A stretch of 64,000 nucleotides of DNA, taken from positions 1-64,000 of the forward strand of contig JADGNY010000003.1 of the NCBI GenBank assembly GCA_017883235.1, read 5' to 3'. Made by a program: the position numbers and the translations under genes. The DNA is from Thermoanaerobaculia bacterium (GTDB lineage Bacteria > Acidobacteriota > Thermoanaerobaculia > Gp7-AA8). Below the pieces are notes generated by a model. It saw nothing but the letters and a program-made list of their open reading frames with translations, was not told the DNA's origin and ran no database searches. Shown piece by piece: positions 9,101 to 17,026 of the stretch (position 1 is the stretch's first letter; each line of letters opens with the position of its first letter).

Positions 9101-9403
9101 ATGTCGGACAGCAAACCAATCACGTTAGTTCTCACAGAATGGCAGAAGCGCATGGTCTGTGATCATGTCCCAACTCTGCGGACCACCCCGCCTCGCCAGT
9201 TGACGTTGAGCGCGATCGACCGGCTCAAATTCGTCACGTACAGGCTGCCGCCCTCCGCATCGCTGAACACGGGCGCGTGGAATCTCTACTTGACCGACGC
9301 GCAGATCAAGAAGGTGAGCGCGGCGCTGGGCATCGATGTGAAGATCGCGGCATTGACCATCGCGCCGACCCATGTGAAGTCCGGAGCGATCGCTTTCCGT
9401 TAG
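9101..9403 (+). CDS. 100-residue protein, candidate substrate of the adjacent radical SAM enzyme
   Basis: The ATG at 9101 has a very strong Shine-Dalgarno AAGGAGGAAG, which sets this start against a longer frame opening at 8852. The protein (MSDSKPITLVLTEWQKRMVC...) has one Cys, several Thr/Leu-rich strands and a short tail THVKSGAIAFR. No family is recognised. It stands behind a terminator and a 240-bp leader, and a stable stem-loop (9420-9451) separates it from the radical SAM/SPASM gene 63 bp downstream. That is the usual layout for a highly expressed RiPP precursor followed by its maturase. It could equally be a small partner or recognition protein. Confidence 0.65.
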   Translation: MSDSKPITLVLTEWQKRMVCDHVPTLRTTPPRQLTLSAIDRLKFVTYRLPPSASLNTGAWNLYLTDAQIKKVSAALGIDVKIAALTIAPTHVKSGAIAFR

Positions 9404-9419
9404 CCGGCGACACTGACAG

Positions 9420-9451
9420 CGTGGAGACAGGAATCGCTTTCTGTCTCCACG
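9420..9451 (+). promoter_or_regulatory. Stem-loop between small protein and radical SAM gene
   Basis: A perfect 11-bp stem CGTGGAGACAG / CTGTCTCCACG encloses a 10-nt loop. No U-tract follows, so it is more likely an RNA-stability or attenuation hairpin, keeping the 9101 transcript more abundant than the enzyme message, than a full terminator. Confidence 0.7.
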
Positions 9452-9466
9452 TGGAGCACTCATCAA

Positions 9467-10522
9467 ATGGCCCACGAGTCTGCCGCCTATGCGTTGACCG
9501 GCTGCAATTGGGAGTTGACGCTCGGTTGCACGCTGCATTGCCTGCACTGCGGTTCCAGCGCCGGAAAGGCCAGGCCGAACGAGCTGAGCGTCGACGAATG
9601 TCTCTCGGTGGCCGACGAGCTCGTAGCGTTGGGATGCAAAGACCTCACGTTGATCGGCGGAGAGGTCTTCCGTTTTCGAGGATGGGATCGACTCTCCGCC
9701 TACCTCACCGGCAGCGGCATTGCCGTGAACATCGTGACGAACGGCTACAGGATTGGCGAGGCCGAGATCGAGCAGATCAAACGCGCCAAGGTGGTCAACG
9801 TCGGCGTCTCCATCGACGGCATGGAGGCGAACCACAACCGCATGCGCGGACGACGCGACGCCTTCCAGCACGTGCGAAATACGTTCGACCTGCTGAACCG
9901 CGCTGGAGTTGAGACCGGTGCCGTGACCAGCCTGACGAGGTTCAACTGCGCCGATCTGGAAGACCTCTACGTCCTGTTGTTGGATAAGGGCGTGGGCATC
10001 TGGCAACTGCAATTGGTCGTGGCCATGGGCAACATGGCGAAACGTAGCGACGTCGTCGTCAGCCCGGAGCAGGTGCGCGAGGTCATTGAATTCATCCGGG
10101 ATAAGGCCTGCGAGAGGCGAATGGCCGTCATCGCCGCCGACAGCATCGGCTATTTCGACGACAACGAGTCGTACATCAGGGGGAATTCGTCTCCGATCTG
10201 CTTCTGGGGCGGCTGTGGCGCCGGAACGTCGAGCGTCTTCATCGACAGCGTCGGCAACGTGAAGGGATGCGGCGCGCTCTATTCCGATGTCTTCATCGAG
10301 GGCAATGTCCGCGAACGATCGCTAACGGACATCTGGAATGCCCCGGACGGTTTCGCCTACAACAGAAAGTTCACGACCGATCTGCTGTCCGGGGTGTGTC
10401 AGGGATGTACCGTCGGCGAGGCCTGCAGGGGTGGTTGCCGGTCGGCGAATTACTTTTCGACCGGTTCCCTCTACTCGGGTGCCTTCTGCTGCCGGCCGAG
10501 GCGCACGCGCCCGCAACCGTGA
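9467..10522 (+). CDS. Radical SAM/SPASM domain protein
   Basis: This is a 351-residue enzyme. The CxxxCxxC motif for the SAM [4Fe-4S] cluster is C21-TLH-C25-LH-C28. LIGGEVFRF replaces the usual GGEPL motif that binds the SAM amino group. The C-terminal 150 residues carry a SPASM-type Cys set (ICFWGGCGAG, GNVKGCGALY, CQGCTVGEACRGGCRSANY, AFCCRP) that would bind auxiliary clusters, together with the usual EGNVRERSLTDIWN. Enzymes of this architecture modify peptides (thioether, C-C or cyclophane links) or act as sulfatase-type maturases. No sulfatase is near, so the 100-residue protein at 9101 is the natural candidate substrate. The product is unknown. Confidence 0.9.
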   Translation: MAHESAAYALTGCNWELTLGCTLHCLHCGSSAGKARPNELSVDECLSVADELVALGCKDLTLIGGEVFRFRGWDRLSAYLTGSGIAVNIVTNGYRIGEAEIEQIKRAKVVNVGVSIDGMEANHNRMRGRRDAFQHVRNTFDLLNRAGVETGAVTSLTRFNCADLEDLYVLLLDKGVGIWQLQLVVAMGNMAKRSDVVVSPEQVREVIEFIRDKACERRMAVIAADSIGYFDDNESYIRGNSSPICFWGGCGAGTSSVFIDSVGNVKGCGALYSDVFIEGNVRERSLTDIWNAPDGFAYNRKFTTDLLSGVCQGCTVGEACRGGCRSANYFSTGSLYSGAFCCRPRRTRPQP

Positions 10523-10585
10523 CGGCGAGATTGCTTCGAGCGGGTTGCGGCCTCCGTCCCGGTTCGACATACACTCTCGCCCGCC

Positions 10586-12598
10586 ATGACTTTGCGCCGA
10601 TTCCGTCTCTCTTCTCTGATCGCATCGCTGTCCATCTTTGCCTTCGCGACGCTGCCTGCTCAATCGGTCAGGAATCCTTCGCCGCCGCAGCCAGTGCCCA
10701 TGCCGCCGCCGATCGCCGCTCCGGTGGATCAGCCCTATGCCGGGCCGGTGCAGCTCAAGGTCGATCTGACTAACGTCAGGGATCGCGTGGCGCATGTGCG
10801 CGAGGAGATTCCCGTCCCCCCCAACGCAAAGGAGCTCGTGCTGCTGTATCCGCAATGGATCCCGGGCAGCCACTCCCCGGGCGGTCCGATCTCGCGCCTC
10901 GCCGGAATCGTCACCAGTGTCGACGGAAAGCGCGTGCAGTGGATTCGCGACCCGATCAACGTGTACGCCTTCCACGTTCCGCTGGGCGCGGCCGCCAGGA
11001 CCGTATCGCTTCAGTTCGACTACCTGTCGCCCGTCAAGCCGGCGGAAGGCCGAATCGAACGGTCCGACGCCATCGTCGATCTTCAATGGAACGAAGTGGT
11101 CATGTATCCCGCGGGATTCTTTTCGCGCGACATTCCATTCGACGTCACGCTCAACGTCCCGCAAGGCTGGAAATACGCGACGGCGTTGGAGACGGCGTCG
11201 GAGGAAGGCTCCACGCTGAAGTTCAAAAGGACGACCCTGAACACGCTGGTGGATTCGCCGCTTTATGCCGGCATCCATTTCAAGCAGGTCGACCTTTCGC
11301 CCTCGCCGGCCGACACCGTTCGCCTGAACGTGTTCGCCGACGATGAAAAAGATCTCGCCATCTCCGCGGACGCCGTCGAAAAGCACAAGAACCTCGCCAT
11401 CGAGGCCGATAAGTTGTTTCAGTCGCATCACTACGGCCACTACGATTTCCTGCTGCTGCTCAGCAGCACCGTCGGTGGCATAGGACTGGAGCACCATCAG
11501 TCGAGCGAAGACGGCGCGCGTCCGAACTACTTCACAGAGTGGGACCGCGGCGGTCTGCGCAGCGATCTGCTGCCGCACGAATACACGCATTCGTGGAACG
11601 GTAAGTTCCGCCGTCCGGCCGGCCTGTGGACTCCCAATTTCAACGTGGCCATGCGCGACGATCTGCTTTGGATCTACGAGGGCCTGACACAGTACTGGGG
11701 AAGCGTGCTCGCGGCGCGCTCCGGAATCCGGACGCCGGAGCAGGGGCGATATGCGTTTGCGCGGGTGGCTGCGGGATTCGCAGTCAGCCCAGGCCGCGAT
11801 TGGCGTCCGCTGGTCGACACCACCAACCAGCCCACGGTCTCACAACGCCGTCCAGTGAGCTGGGTGAGCTGGCAACGTCCCGAAGACTACTACACCGAAG
11901 GAGCGTTGATCTGGCTGGACGCCGATACGAAGATCCGCGAAGTCACCAACGACCGGAAATCGCTCGACGACTTCGCGGCGGAGTTCTTCAGCCCGTACAA
12001 CGGCAGTTTCGTCACGGACACGTACAATCTCAGTGACATCGTCGACGCCCTGAACAGGATTGCGCCGTATGAGTGGATGAAATTCTTCCAGGAGCGCGTC
12101 TATGCACTGCATCCCGCCGTGCCGGCGGATGGAATCACCCGAGGCGGCTACAGACTCGTTTACAGCGACAAGATGCCTTCGTGGTTGACCAGAGCGGAAA
12201 CGCCCGCCACCGGAGCCGATTTCTCAACCTCACTCGGTTTTTCGGTCGGCGGTTCACGGGCAGGTGCAGCGGAACCGCCGGCGGGCCGGGAATCCAATGA
12301 CCTCGGGAACGTCTGGTGGAACAGTCCAGCGTTCAACGCAGGCATCACGCCCGATATGCAGATCATCTCGGTCAACGGGAAAGCGTACACGGCGAAGGTT
12401 CTGCGCGATGCCATCATGGAAGCCGAACGCACGAAGCAGCCGCTCGAGTTGCAGTTCCGCCGCGGAGAAGAATACAAGTCATTTTCAATCCCGTATTACG
12501 GCGGCCTGCGCGTCCCGTCCCTGGAGCGCGTCGACGGCACGCCCGACCGTCTCGACGAAATCCTCGCGCCCAGCAAACGCCCGCTGCCGGCAATGTAG
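10586..12598 (+). CDS. M61 family (glycyl aminopeptidase-type) metallopeptidase with PDZ domain
   Basis: This is a 670-residue protein. An N-terminal signal peptide (SSLIASLSIFAFATLPAQS) predicts export. The zinc site is HEYTH at 331-335, with the third ligand Glu365 in WIYEGLTQYWG. A PDZ domain (about 540-640, GVxPDMQIISVNGK type) ends the protein, as usual in the M61 family. The length is normal. It starts 64 bp after the radical SAM gene on the same strand. It may be a general periplasmic peptidase, or it may trim a modified peptide made by its neighbours; only the context suggests the second. The stop codon is followed at once by a dispersed 51-bp repeat. Confidence 0.93.
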   Translation: MTLRRFRLSSLIASLSIFAFATLPAQSVRNPSPPQPVPMPPPIAAPVDQPYAGPVQLKVDLTNVRDRVAHVREEIPVPPNAKELVLLYPQWIPGSHSPGGPISRLAGIVTSVDGKRVQWIRDPINVYAFHVPLGAAARTVSLQFDYLSPVKPAEGRIERSDAIVDLQWNEVVMYPAGFFSRDIPFDVTLNVPQGWKYATALETASEEGSTLKFKRTTLNTLVDSPLYAGIHFKQVDLSPSPADTVRLNVFADDEKDLAISADAVEKHKNLAIEADKLFQSHHYGHYDFLLLLSSTVGGIGLEHHQSSEDGARPNYFTEWDRGGLRSDLLPHEYTHSWNGKFRRPAGLWTPNFNVAMRDDLLWIYEGLTQYWGSVLAARSGIRTPEQGRYAFARVAAGFAVSPGRDWRPLVDTTNQPTVSQRRPVSWVSWQRPEDYYTEGALIWLDADTKIREVTNDRKSLDDFAAEFFSPYNGSFVTDTYNLSDIVDALNRIAPYEWMKFFQERVYALHPAVPADGITRGGYRLVYSDKMPSWLTRAETPATGADFSTSLGFSVGGSRAGAAEPPAGRESNDLGNVWWNSPAFNAGITPDMQIISVNGKAYTAKVLRDAIMEAERTKQPLELQFRRGEEYKSFSIPYYGGLRVPSLERVDGTPDRLDEILAPSKRPLPAM

Positions 12599-12649
12599 GC
12601 CGGCACGGCCGGCTGCGCTGGTTGCCCAAGGCTCGGCCAACCATCTTCG
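12599..12649 (+). repeat. Dispersed 51-bp element directly after a stop codon, copy 1
   Basis: It begins GCCGGCACGGCCGGC right after the M61 stop codon and runs on to GCCCAAGGCTCGGCCA and CATCTTCG. A near-identical copy follows the GHMP-kinase stop codon at 29245-29294 in the same orientation relative to its gene. The GCCGGC pairs can form a short hairpin, so it may act in 3'-end formation. Confidence 0.85.
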
Positions 12650-12701
12650 ATCCATCGTTCTGCCGCGCGGACTCCTTGTGCAGTGAGCACCGCATTTGAC
12701 C

Positions 12702-13217
12702 TCATGCAGATAGCCTGGCCGGCGGCGCGTCGAGGCCTTTGATCAGCAGCAACAGGGCCAGCGTCACCTCGAACACCAGCATCGGTAACCAAATGAGCCA
12801 TGTGACCGATGACGACCAACTCCCGGGACCGCCGAGAAGCCCGCCGCGCTGCAGGGGGAGGATCACGACGAGCAGGGCCGACGCGATCACGCCGAGCCAG
12901 GCCAGTGCCACGGGAATCATCCGGCCGCGTAGGAGGAGCCAGGAAAAGAGCGTGCTGCCCACGGCGAAGAAGAATGCACCCTCGCCAGGCATGGCTTCGA
13001 TGACGCGGCAGGTCAGGGCCAGCATCGCGATATCGGGATCTTCCTCGCGCGTAATCGCATAGAGCGTTACGCCCAGCACGAGGGCCGATAGGGAAGTGAA
13101 CAGGGTGAGCACGTCGGTCGCGTGCGCGCGGCCTTTCAAGACCATGCTGGCGATGCCCGCTGCGATGTAGAAGAGGAATGTGAAACCGGCGATTCTGGCG
13201 TTTGTCGTTCGGGTCAT
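12702..13217 (-). CDS. DUF4386-like integral membrane protein
   Basis: This is a 171-residue protein with about five hydrophobic segments. It starts TTNARIAGFTFLFYIAAGIASMVL, and the phrase EAMPGEGAFFFAVGSTLFSWLLLRGRMIP is typical of the DUF4386 family, which is usually 220-240 residues. This copy is somewhat short in the middle. It lies just downstream of the ABC permease on the same strand (31 bp gap) and probably belongs to that transcript. Function unknown. Confidence 0.75.
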   Translation of the reverse strand: MTRTTNARIAGFTFLFYIAAGIASMVLKGRAHATDVLTLFTSLSALVLGVTLYAITREEDPDIAMLALTCRVIEAMPGEGAFFFAVGSTLFSWLLLRGRMIPVALAWLGVIASALLVVILPLQRGGLLGGPGSWSSSVTWLIWLPMLVFEVTLALLLLIKGLDAPPARLSA

Positions 13218-13248
13218 GTCTGCGTCCTTTGATTTCTTGTGACGCGAG

Positions 13249-14184
13249 TCAGATCGGTTCGCGATTGCGGCGCAGCCGGACCGCGGCCGCCAGAAAAACC
13301 GCGGCGAATACCAGCCCGACCCAGAGACCGGGCGCGCTGAGGAACCTTGCGGGATCGAGTTGTGACAGTCGATCGATGTTTCCGCCGTCCTTCGGCTTGA
13401 GAGCGAACGCCTCGACCATAGCTCCCGTCACCCGGTACCCGAGCATGTGCATGAACGACGAGGTGCTGAACACGATCCGCTCGACGGCGGCTACCGCAAG
13501 CGGCGGCAACACGGCCCAGAGAATCGGGCTGCGGCGGGCCCACGCCGAAATCAGCAGCAGCCAGCCGTAGATCGGTGCGAACCACAGCGTATGCACGGCC
13601 AGGCCGTAGAACATGATCAACAGCCCCTGGAAGAATCGAACTTCGCCCCACCATGTGGCTGGGTTTTGACCGCTCCCGAGCAGGGCCATGGTGCCCAGCA
13701 TCAGCAGGAAGATCTGCGCGGCAACGCTCAGCGCGTAGGCGATCAGCGGCAGTACAACGAGAGGAATGCCTGCCTTGGAGAGCACGGTCGTGCCATCGGA
13801 GACCGGCTGCGACTTCCAGAACAGGATGCTGCGATCGCGGCGCTCGCCGTAGAGCGCATCGAGGCAGTAGAAGAAGCCGACGATGAACGCAGCCAGCATG
13901 ATCGGAGCCGGCGCCATGCTGAAATGCATGACGATCGATGCGTGCCCCTTCGCCGGGTCGAGCGTCGGGAAAGCCCTCATCCTTCTCGGCAGACCAATCA
14001 TGGCGAGAGAGGTCGCGAACAGGACGACCGCGGCGACCACCAGCGGCGCGATATAGATCGAACGGTTCTCCCACAGTTCCCGCCGCACTGACCAGTACAT
14101 CGGGCGGGTCACCGGCATGGGGACGGGCGCGGCCGGCTGCGGGCCGGCGGGATACGGCGTTGATAGGCCGGATTGAGTGTTCAC
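13249..14184 (-). CDS. ABC-2 type transporter permease
   Basis: This is a 311-residue protein with six hydrophobic segments (IAPLVVAAVVLFATSLAMIG; APIMLAAFIVGFFYCLDALY; VLPLIAYALSVAAQIFLLML; LWFAPIYGWLLLISAW; the region before IVFSTSSFMHMLGY; and GLVFAAVFLAAAVRL near the C-terminus). The ERRDRSILFWKSQPVSD phrase is typical of permeases paired with YtrB-like ATPases. The start overlaps the ATPase stop (14181-14184, ATGA), which implies tight coupling. It likely forms an exporter acting on the cell envelope or on an antimicrobial. The substrate is unknown. Confidence 0.88.
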   Translation of the reverse strand: MNTQSGLSTPYPAGPQPAAPVPMPVTRPMYWSVRRELWENRSIYIAPLVVAAVVLFATSLAMIGLPRRMRAFPTLDPAKGHASIVMHFSMAPAPIMLAAFIVGFFYCLDALYGERRDRSILFWKSQPVSDGTTVLSKAGIPLVVLPLIAYALSVAAQIFLLMLGTMALLGSGQNPATWWGEVRFFQGLLIMFYGLAVHTLWFAPIYGWLLLISAWARRSPILWAVLPPLAVAAVERIVFSTSSFMHMLGYRVTGAMVEAFALKPKDGGNIDRLSQLDPARFLSAPGLWVGLVFAAVFLAAAVRLRRNREPI

Positions 14185-15056
14185 GAAGCCGCTCCTTGCG
14201 CCTGATTGGCGCTATTGCCCATCACCGCAACGAATAGATCGGCGATGCCTGGCGTACGCACGTCGCCGAGGGCGGCGAGCTGCTGGCGGTCAACGCGGTC
14301 GTACAGCAGGATGCTGCGTCCGAACACCTGGCGCTCGTGAATCGGCCGGAGCGCCCTCGCGGCAGCGACGTGCTCGGGCGTCACCATCACTTCCACGAAA
14401 CGGGTCTCGAAGTCTTCCATGCTGCAATCGAAGACGATGCGGCCGTGATTGATGAACATGACGTCGGTCAGGACGTCCTGAATCTCTTCGACCTGATGCG
14501 TCGTCACGACGATGGTGCGGTTGCGATCGAAGTAGTCGTTGAGCAGCGCGTCGTAGAACTGCTTGCGAACCAGGATGTCGAGGCCAAGCGTCGGTTCGTC
14601 CAGCACCAGCAGCTTCGCGTCAAGGGCCATGACCAGCGCCAGGTGCAGTTGGGTCACCATGCCCTTCGACAGCTCCCTGACCTTGCTGGTTCGCTTGATC
14701 GAGGTCTTCGCAAGAAAACTCAGCGCCTTCGCGCGATCGAATCGCGGATGGACGCCGGCCGCGTAGTCGAGCAGCTGCGAAACACGGATCCAACGTGGAA
14801 GGACGGCGACGTCTGCGATGAAGGCGACGTCCCGCGTGAGCTGATCGCGCTCGACCCAGGGATCGCGTCCGAGCACCCTCAGCTCTCCCTGGTATGGTGT
14901 AAGCCCGAGGATCGCGTTGAGGGCGGTGCTCTTGCCTGCTCCGTTGGGACCGATGAGCCCGAGGATGCGGCCCTCTTCGACATGCAGATCGATGCCGTCC
15001 AGCGCGATCGTTGCTCCGAAGGACTTGCGGAGGCCGCGTGCTTCTATGCATGCCAT
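14181..15056 (-). CDS. ABC transporter ATP-binding protein (YtrB-like)
   Basis: This is a 291-residue nucleotide-binding subunit. Walker A is GPNGAGKS (36-43), the signature helix is VRELSKGMV, Walker B is LLVLDEPTLGLD, and the switch His lies in IVVTTHQVEEI. The last 70 residues form the extension common in ABC-2 exporter ATPases. It sits between a GntR regulator (4 bp upstream) and its permease (4 bp overlap), the standard YtrA-type operon for envelope stress or antibiotic response. Confidence 0.93.
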   Translation of the reverse strand: MACIEARGLRKSFGATIALDGIDLHVEEGRILGLIGPNGAGKSTALNAILGLTPYQGELRVLGRDPWVERDQLTRDVAFIADVAVLPRWIRVSQLLDYAAGVHPRFDRAKALSFLAKTSIKRTSKVRELSKGMVTQLHLALVMALDAKLLVLDEPTLGLDILVRKQFYDALLNDYFDRNRTIVVTTHQVEEIQDVLTDVMFINHGRIVFDCSMEDFETRFVEVMVTPEHVAAARALRPIHERQVFGRSILLYDRVDRQQLAALGDVRTPGIADLFVAVMGNSANQAQGAAS

Positions 15057-15060
15057 GGCT

Positions 15061-15456
15061 TCAGCGCTCCTTCTCGGTAGGATCCGGCGGCGATGGCTGG
15101 CGGGGTGCGGCGGCCTCCAGCAGCTCTTCCGGTGTCAGGCCGAGCCGCTGAATCGTTGCCGAGATACGAGGCCACTGTTCCGCGAGAAACTTCTGACGTT
15201 CGGCCTGAAGCAGCAGATTGCGCGCGCCGGCGTTGATGAACATTCCGCGCCCCCGCTTCGTCTCGACAAGCTGCTCGTCGACCAATTCCTGATAAGCCTT
15301 TAGAACCGTGATCGGGTTGAGCCGGTATTCGGCCGCGACCGTGCGCACGGACGGCAGCGGGTCGCCTTCGTTGAGAGCTCCGTCGAGGATCAAAGCGACG
15401 ACACGGTCGCGAAGCTGGCGGTAGATCGGCTGACTGTCGTTCCATTCGCGGTCCAT
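15061..15456 (-). CDS. GntR family regulator, YtrA subfamily
   Basis: This is a 131-residue protein. The winged helix (QPIYRQLRDRVVALILDGAL...LPSVRTVAAEYRLNPITVLKAYQELVDEQLVETKRGRGMFI) fills residues 8-75, followed by a short two-helix dimerisation tail. The small size and ABC-transporter partners place it in the YtrA subfamily, whose members repress their own operon. It is the first gene of the minus-strand operon 15456-13249, with the DUF4386 gene probably last. Confidence 0.93.
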   Translation of the reverse strand: MDREWNDSQPIYRQLRDRVVALILDGALNEGDPLPSVRTVAAEYRLNPITVLKAYQELVDEQLVETKRGRGMFINAGARNLLLQAERQKFLAEQWPRISATIQRLGLTPEELLEAAAPRQPSPPDPTEKER

Positions 15457-15496
15457 TCTGAGTTCCGATAGGTGCGCGCTGCGAGCGCTTAGAGCT

Positions 15497-15525
15497 TAGT
15501 GATATAGTGAACTACACCACCTACT
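15497..15525 (-). promoter_or_regulatory. Candidate promoter/operator of the GntR-ABC operon
   Basis: An AT-rich island lies 40-70 bp upstream of the GntR start. On the minus strand it reads GTAGTTCACTATATCACTAA, containing a direct repeat TCACT-ATA-TCACT over a TATATC -10-like hexamer. YtrA-type regulators bind operators overlapping their own promoter, so this is the most likely site. No clear -35 is seen. Confidence 0.35.
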
Positions 15526-15584
15526 CACATACAAGCGCTTTCTTTGATTCGCCCGGCCAGGCGAGCAGAACTGTCCACTTTCGG

Positions 15585-15818
15585 CTACAGAAACGTACCG
15601 GGGCCGAGCGCCAATTCGGGGTTGCTAAGACGGAGATCGAGCGCCTCGCCACCGGCCAGATCGAGCCGGTAGTTGCTGTTGACCAATCCCCCTGACAAAA
15701 GCTCGGCGCTCCGAACCGAATCGTGAAGCCCTGAAACGGCGAGAATCTCGCCGAGCTGTGCGGCCGTCACCGCAGTCGCCGGACTGCGTCGCCGCCAGGA
15801 GGCCTTCTCTTCCCGCAT
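15585..15818 (-). pseudogene. Truncated aminoglycoside-phosphotransferase-like gene
   Basis: A 77-residue frame reads VTAAQLGEILAVSG and LLSGGLVNSNYRLDL, then GGEALDLRL. This is the first glycine-rich strand pair of APH/choline-kinase-fold proteins. It stops before the lysine, Brenner (HxDxxxxN) and DFE motifs of the roughly 300-residue family. It is therefore an N-terminal remnant left by a deletion. Confidence 0.65.
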
Positions 15819-15856
15819 GACGTTGATTCTGACTCATGGCGCGATCAGGACCGCCG

Positions 15857-16444
15857 CTACTTGTCCTCTTCGACCTTGCCCGTATTCGACGTGCGGTGCT
15901 CGATCACCTGAAATCGGAGAAAGTCGTGAATCGCGTCGAGTGCCTCGGGGTTCGTCGTGGTCATCCGGATTCGGGCGCCGGAGTCGACGTCTTCGTATCG
16001 ATAGGTGATTGAAGCATGCAGCCGTTCCATCTGCTTGACGCCATCGGGTGTGTAACCGTGTACGAACGTTGGAGTCTTGAAATCCTTCTTCGTGAACTCC
16101 GAGGCGATGGAGTGGAGGTGAGCGCGAACGGAGTCGATCGTCGCCGAGTCGGCGGCATCGTTCGCGCGCAGCTCGATTGCGCCGCCGTCGGCAAAAAGGC
16201 GGAACGAATGGTGCGTGGTCTCATGTGACATCACCAGGGAATCATGCCGGCTGTCCACGGCTGCGCCGTGCTTTGCGTCTCCACTGGCGACGACATGATC
16301 CGAGTGGCTCTTCCCTGCCCCTTCCGACGCCGCGGCAGCCTTCATATGTTCCGCGTGCATCGGACACGTTGCTGGATCAGGACTCTGCGCGTGGACAGCA
16401 ACTCCCAGAAACAATGTGGTGGTCAATGCGATGGTCTTGAACAT
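15857..16444 (-). CDS. Exported His/Met-rich protein under MerR control
   Basis: This is a 195-residue protein with signal peptide MFKTIALTTTLFLGVAVHAQ. The mature N-terminus is rich in potential metal ligands (CPMHAEHMKAAA, KSHSDHVV, DAKHGAAVDSRHD, SHETTHHSF). The C-terminal 100 residues look globular (VRAHLHSIASEFTKKDFKTPTFVHGYTPDGVKQMERL). It is transcribed divergently from a MerR regulator, and a MerR-type promoter lies 36 bp upstream of its ATG. A periplasmic metal-binding or metal-stress role is likely but not proven. Related proteins often carry unreliable database names. Confidence 0.85.
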   Translation of the reverse strand: MFKTIALTTTLFLGVAVHAQSPDPATCPMHAEHMKAAAASEGAGKSHSDHVVASGDAKHGAAVDSRHDSLVMSHETTHHSFRLFADGGAIELRANDAADSATIDSVRAHLHSIASEFTKKDFKTPTFVHGYTPDGVKQMERLHASITYRYEDVDSGARIRMTTTNPEALDAIHDFLRFQVIEHRTSNTGKVEEDK

Positions 16445-16479
16445 GAATCCTCCGTCAATCAGTCAACTCACTGACTGCA

Positions 16480-16510
16480 GCGTAAGGTCTGGAACCAGTG
16501 CGAGGGTCAA
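16480..16510 (-). promoter_or_regulatory. MerR-type promoter with 19-bp spacer
   Basis: On the minus strand TTGACC (16510-16505) and TTACGC (16485-16480) are separated by exactly 19 bp. The spacer is centred on the dyad CTGG-TT-CCAG. An overlong spacer with a central operator is the hallmark of promoters untwisted by MerR-family activators. It points at the exported protein at 16444 and sits beside the merR-like gene. Confidence 0.85.
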
Positions 16511-16609
16511 GGGGAGAATTGGAGTGTTCGCCGGAACGTAACGCCAGAGCAGGTGAACTTCCTGAACTCCTTGAAACCGGAGGTGGTTGGAAGGTGTACG
16601 TTAGCGATC

Positions 16610-17026
16610 GTGAATTCCGACCTTCTATTCATCGGCAGCGTCGCCAGCCAGACCGGCGTGAGCGTCGACACGGTGCGTCACTACGAGCGCAAGGGTCTGT
16701 TGCCCGACGTCACTCGCGACGCGAGCGGCTACCGGCGCTACCCTGCTGGCACGATCGACCGCATCCGCGTAATCCGCGCCGCTCTGGCTGTCGGGTTCAC
16801 GATCGACGAACTTGCCCGCATCTTCCGGCAGCGCGCGTCAGGGAAACCGCCGTGCGCGCATGTTCTCGATCTGGCGACCCGAAAACTCGCGGAGCTCGAC
16901 GCGCGCATCGCTGCCATGATCGCTGTGCGCGCCGTTCTCGCCGAAACCGCGACGTCGTGGAAGCAACGGCTCGAGACGACGCCCGATGGCGGCTTCGCGC
17001 ATCTACTCGAGTCCCTGCCTCACTGA
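16610..17026 (+). CDS. MerR family transcriptional regulator
   Basis: This is a 138-residue protein from GTG 16610, chosen because the MerR HTH normally starts within a few residues (VNSDLLFIGSVASQTGVSVDTVRHYERKGLL). RDASGYRRYPAGTIDRIRVIRAALAVGFTIDEL follows, then the dimerisation helix. There is a single metal-site-like Cys in GKPPCAHVLDLATRKL. The classic Cys pair of Cu/Hg sensors is not complete, so the effector is uncertain. It is divergent from the His-rich exported protein, with the shared 19-bp-spacer promoter between them. It ends 7 bp into the convergent GGDEF gene. Confidence 0.9.
   Translation: MNSDLLFIGSVASQTGVSVDTVRHYERKGLLPDVTRDASGYRRYPAGTIDRIRVIRAALAVGFTIDELARIFRQRASGKPPCAHVLDLATRKLAELDARIAAMIAVRAVLAETATSWKQRLETTPDGGFAHLLESLPH

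Noticed and set aside
8852-9403. Longer 183-residue version of the 100-residue protein
   Set aside because: The extra N-terminus has no ribosome binding site, while AAGGAGGAAG sits just before the ATG at 9101.
10322-11590. 422-codon minus-strand frame over the radical SAM end and the M61 start
   Set aside because: It is a shadow of two recognised genes on the other strand.
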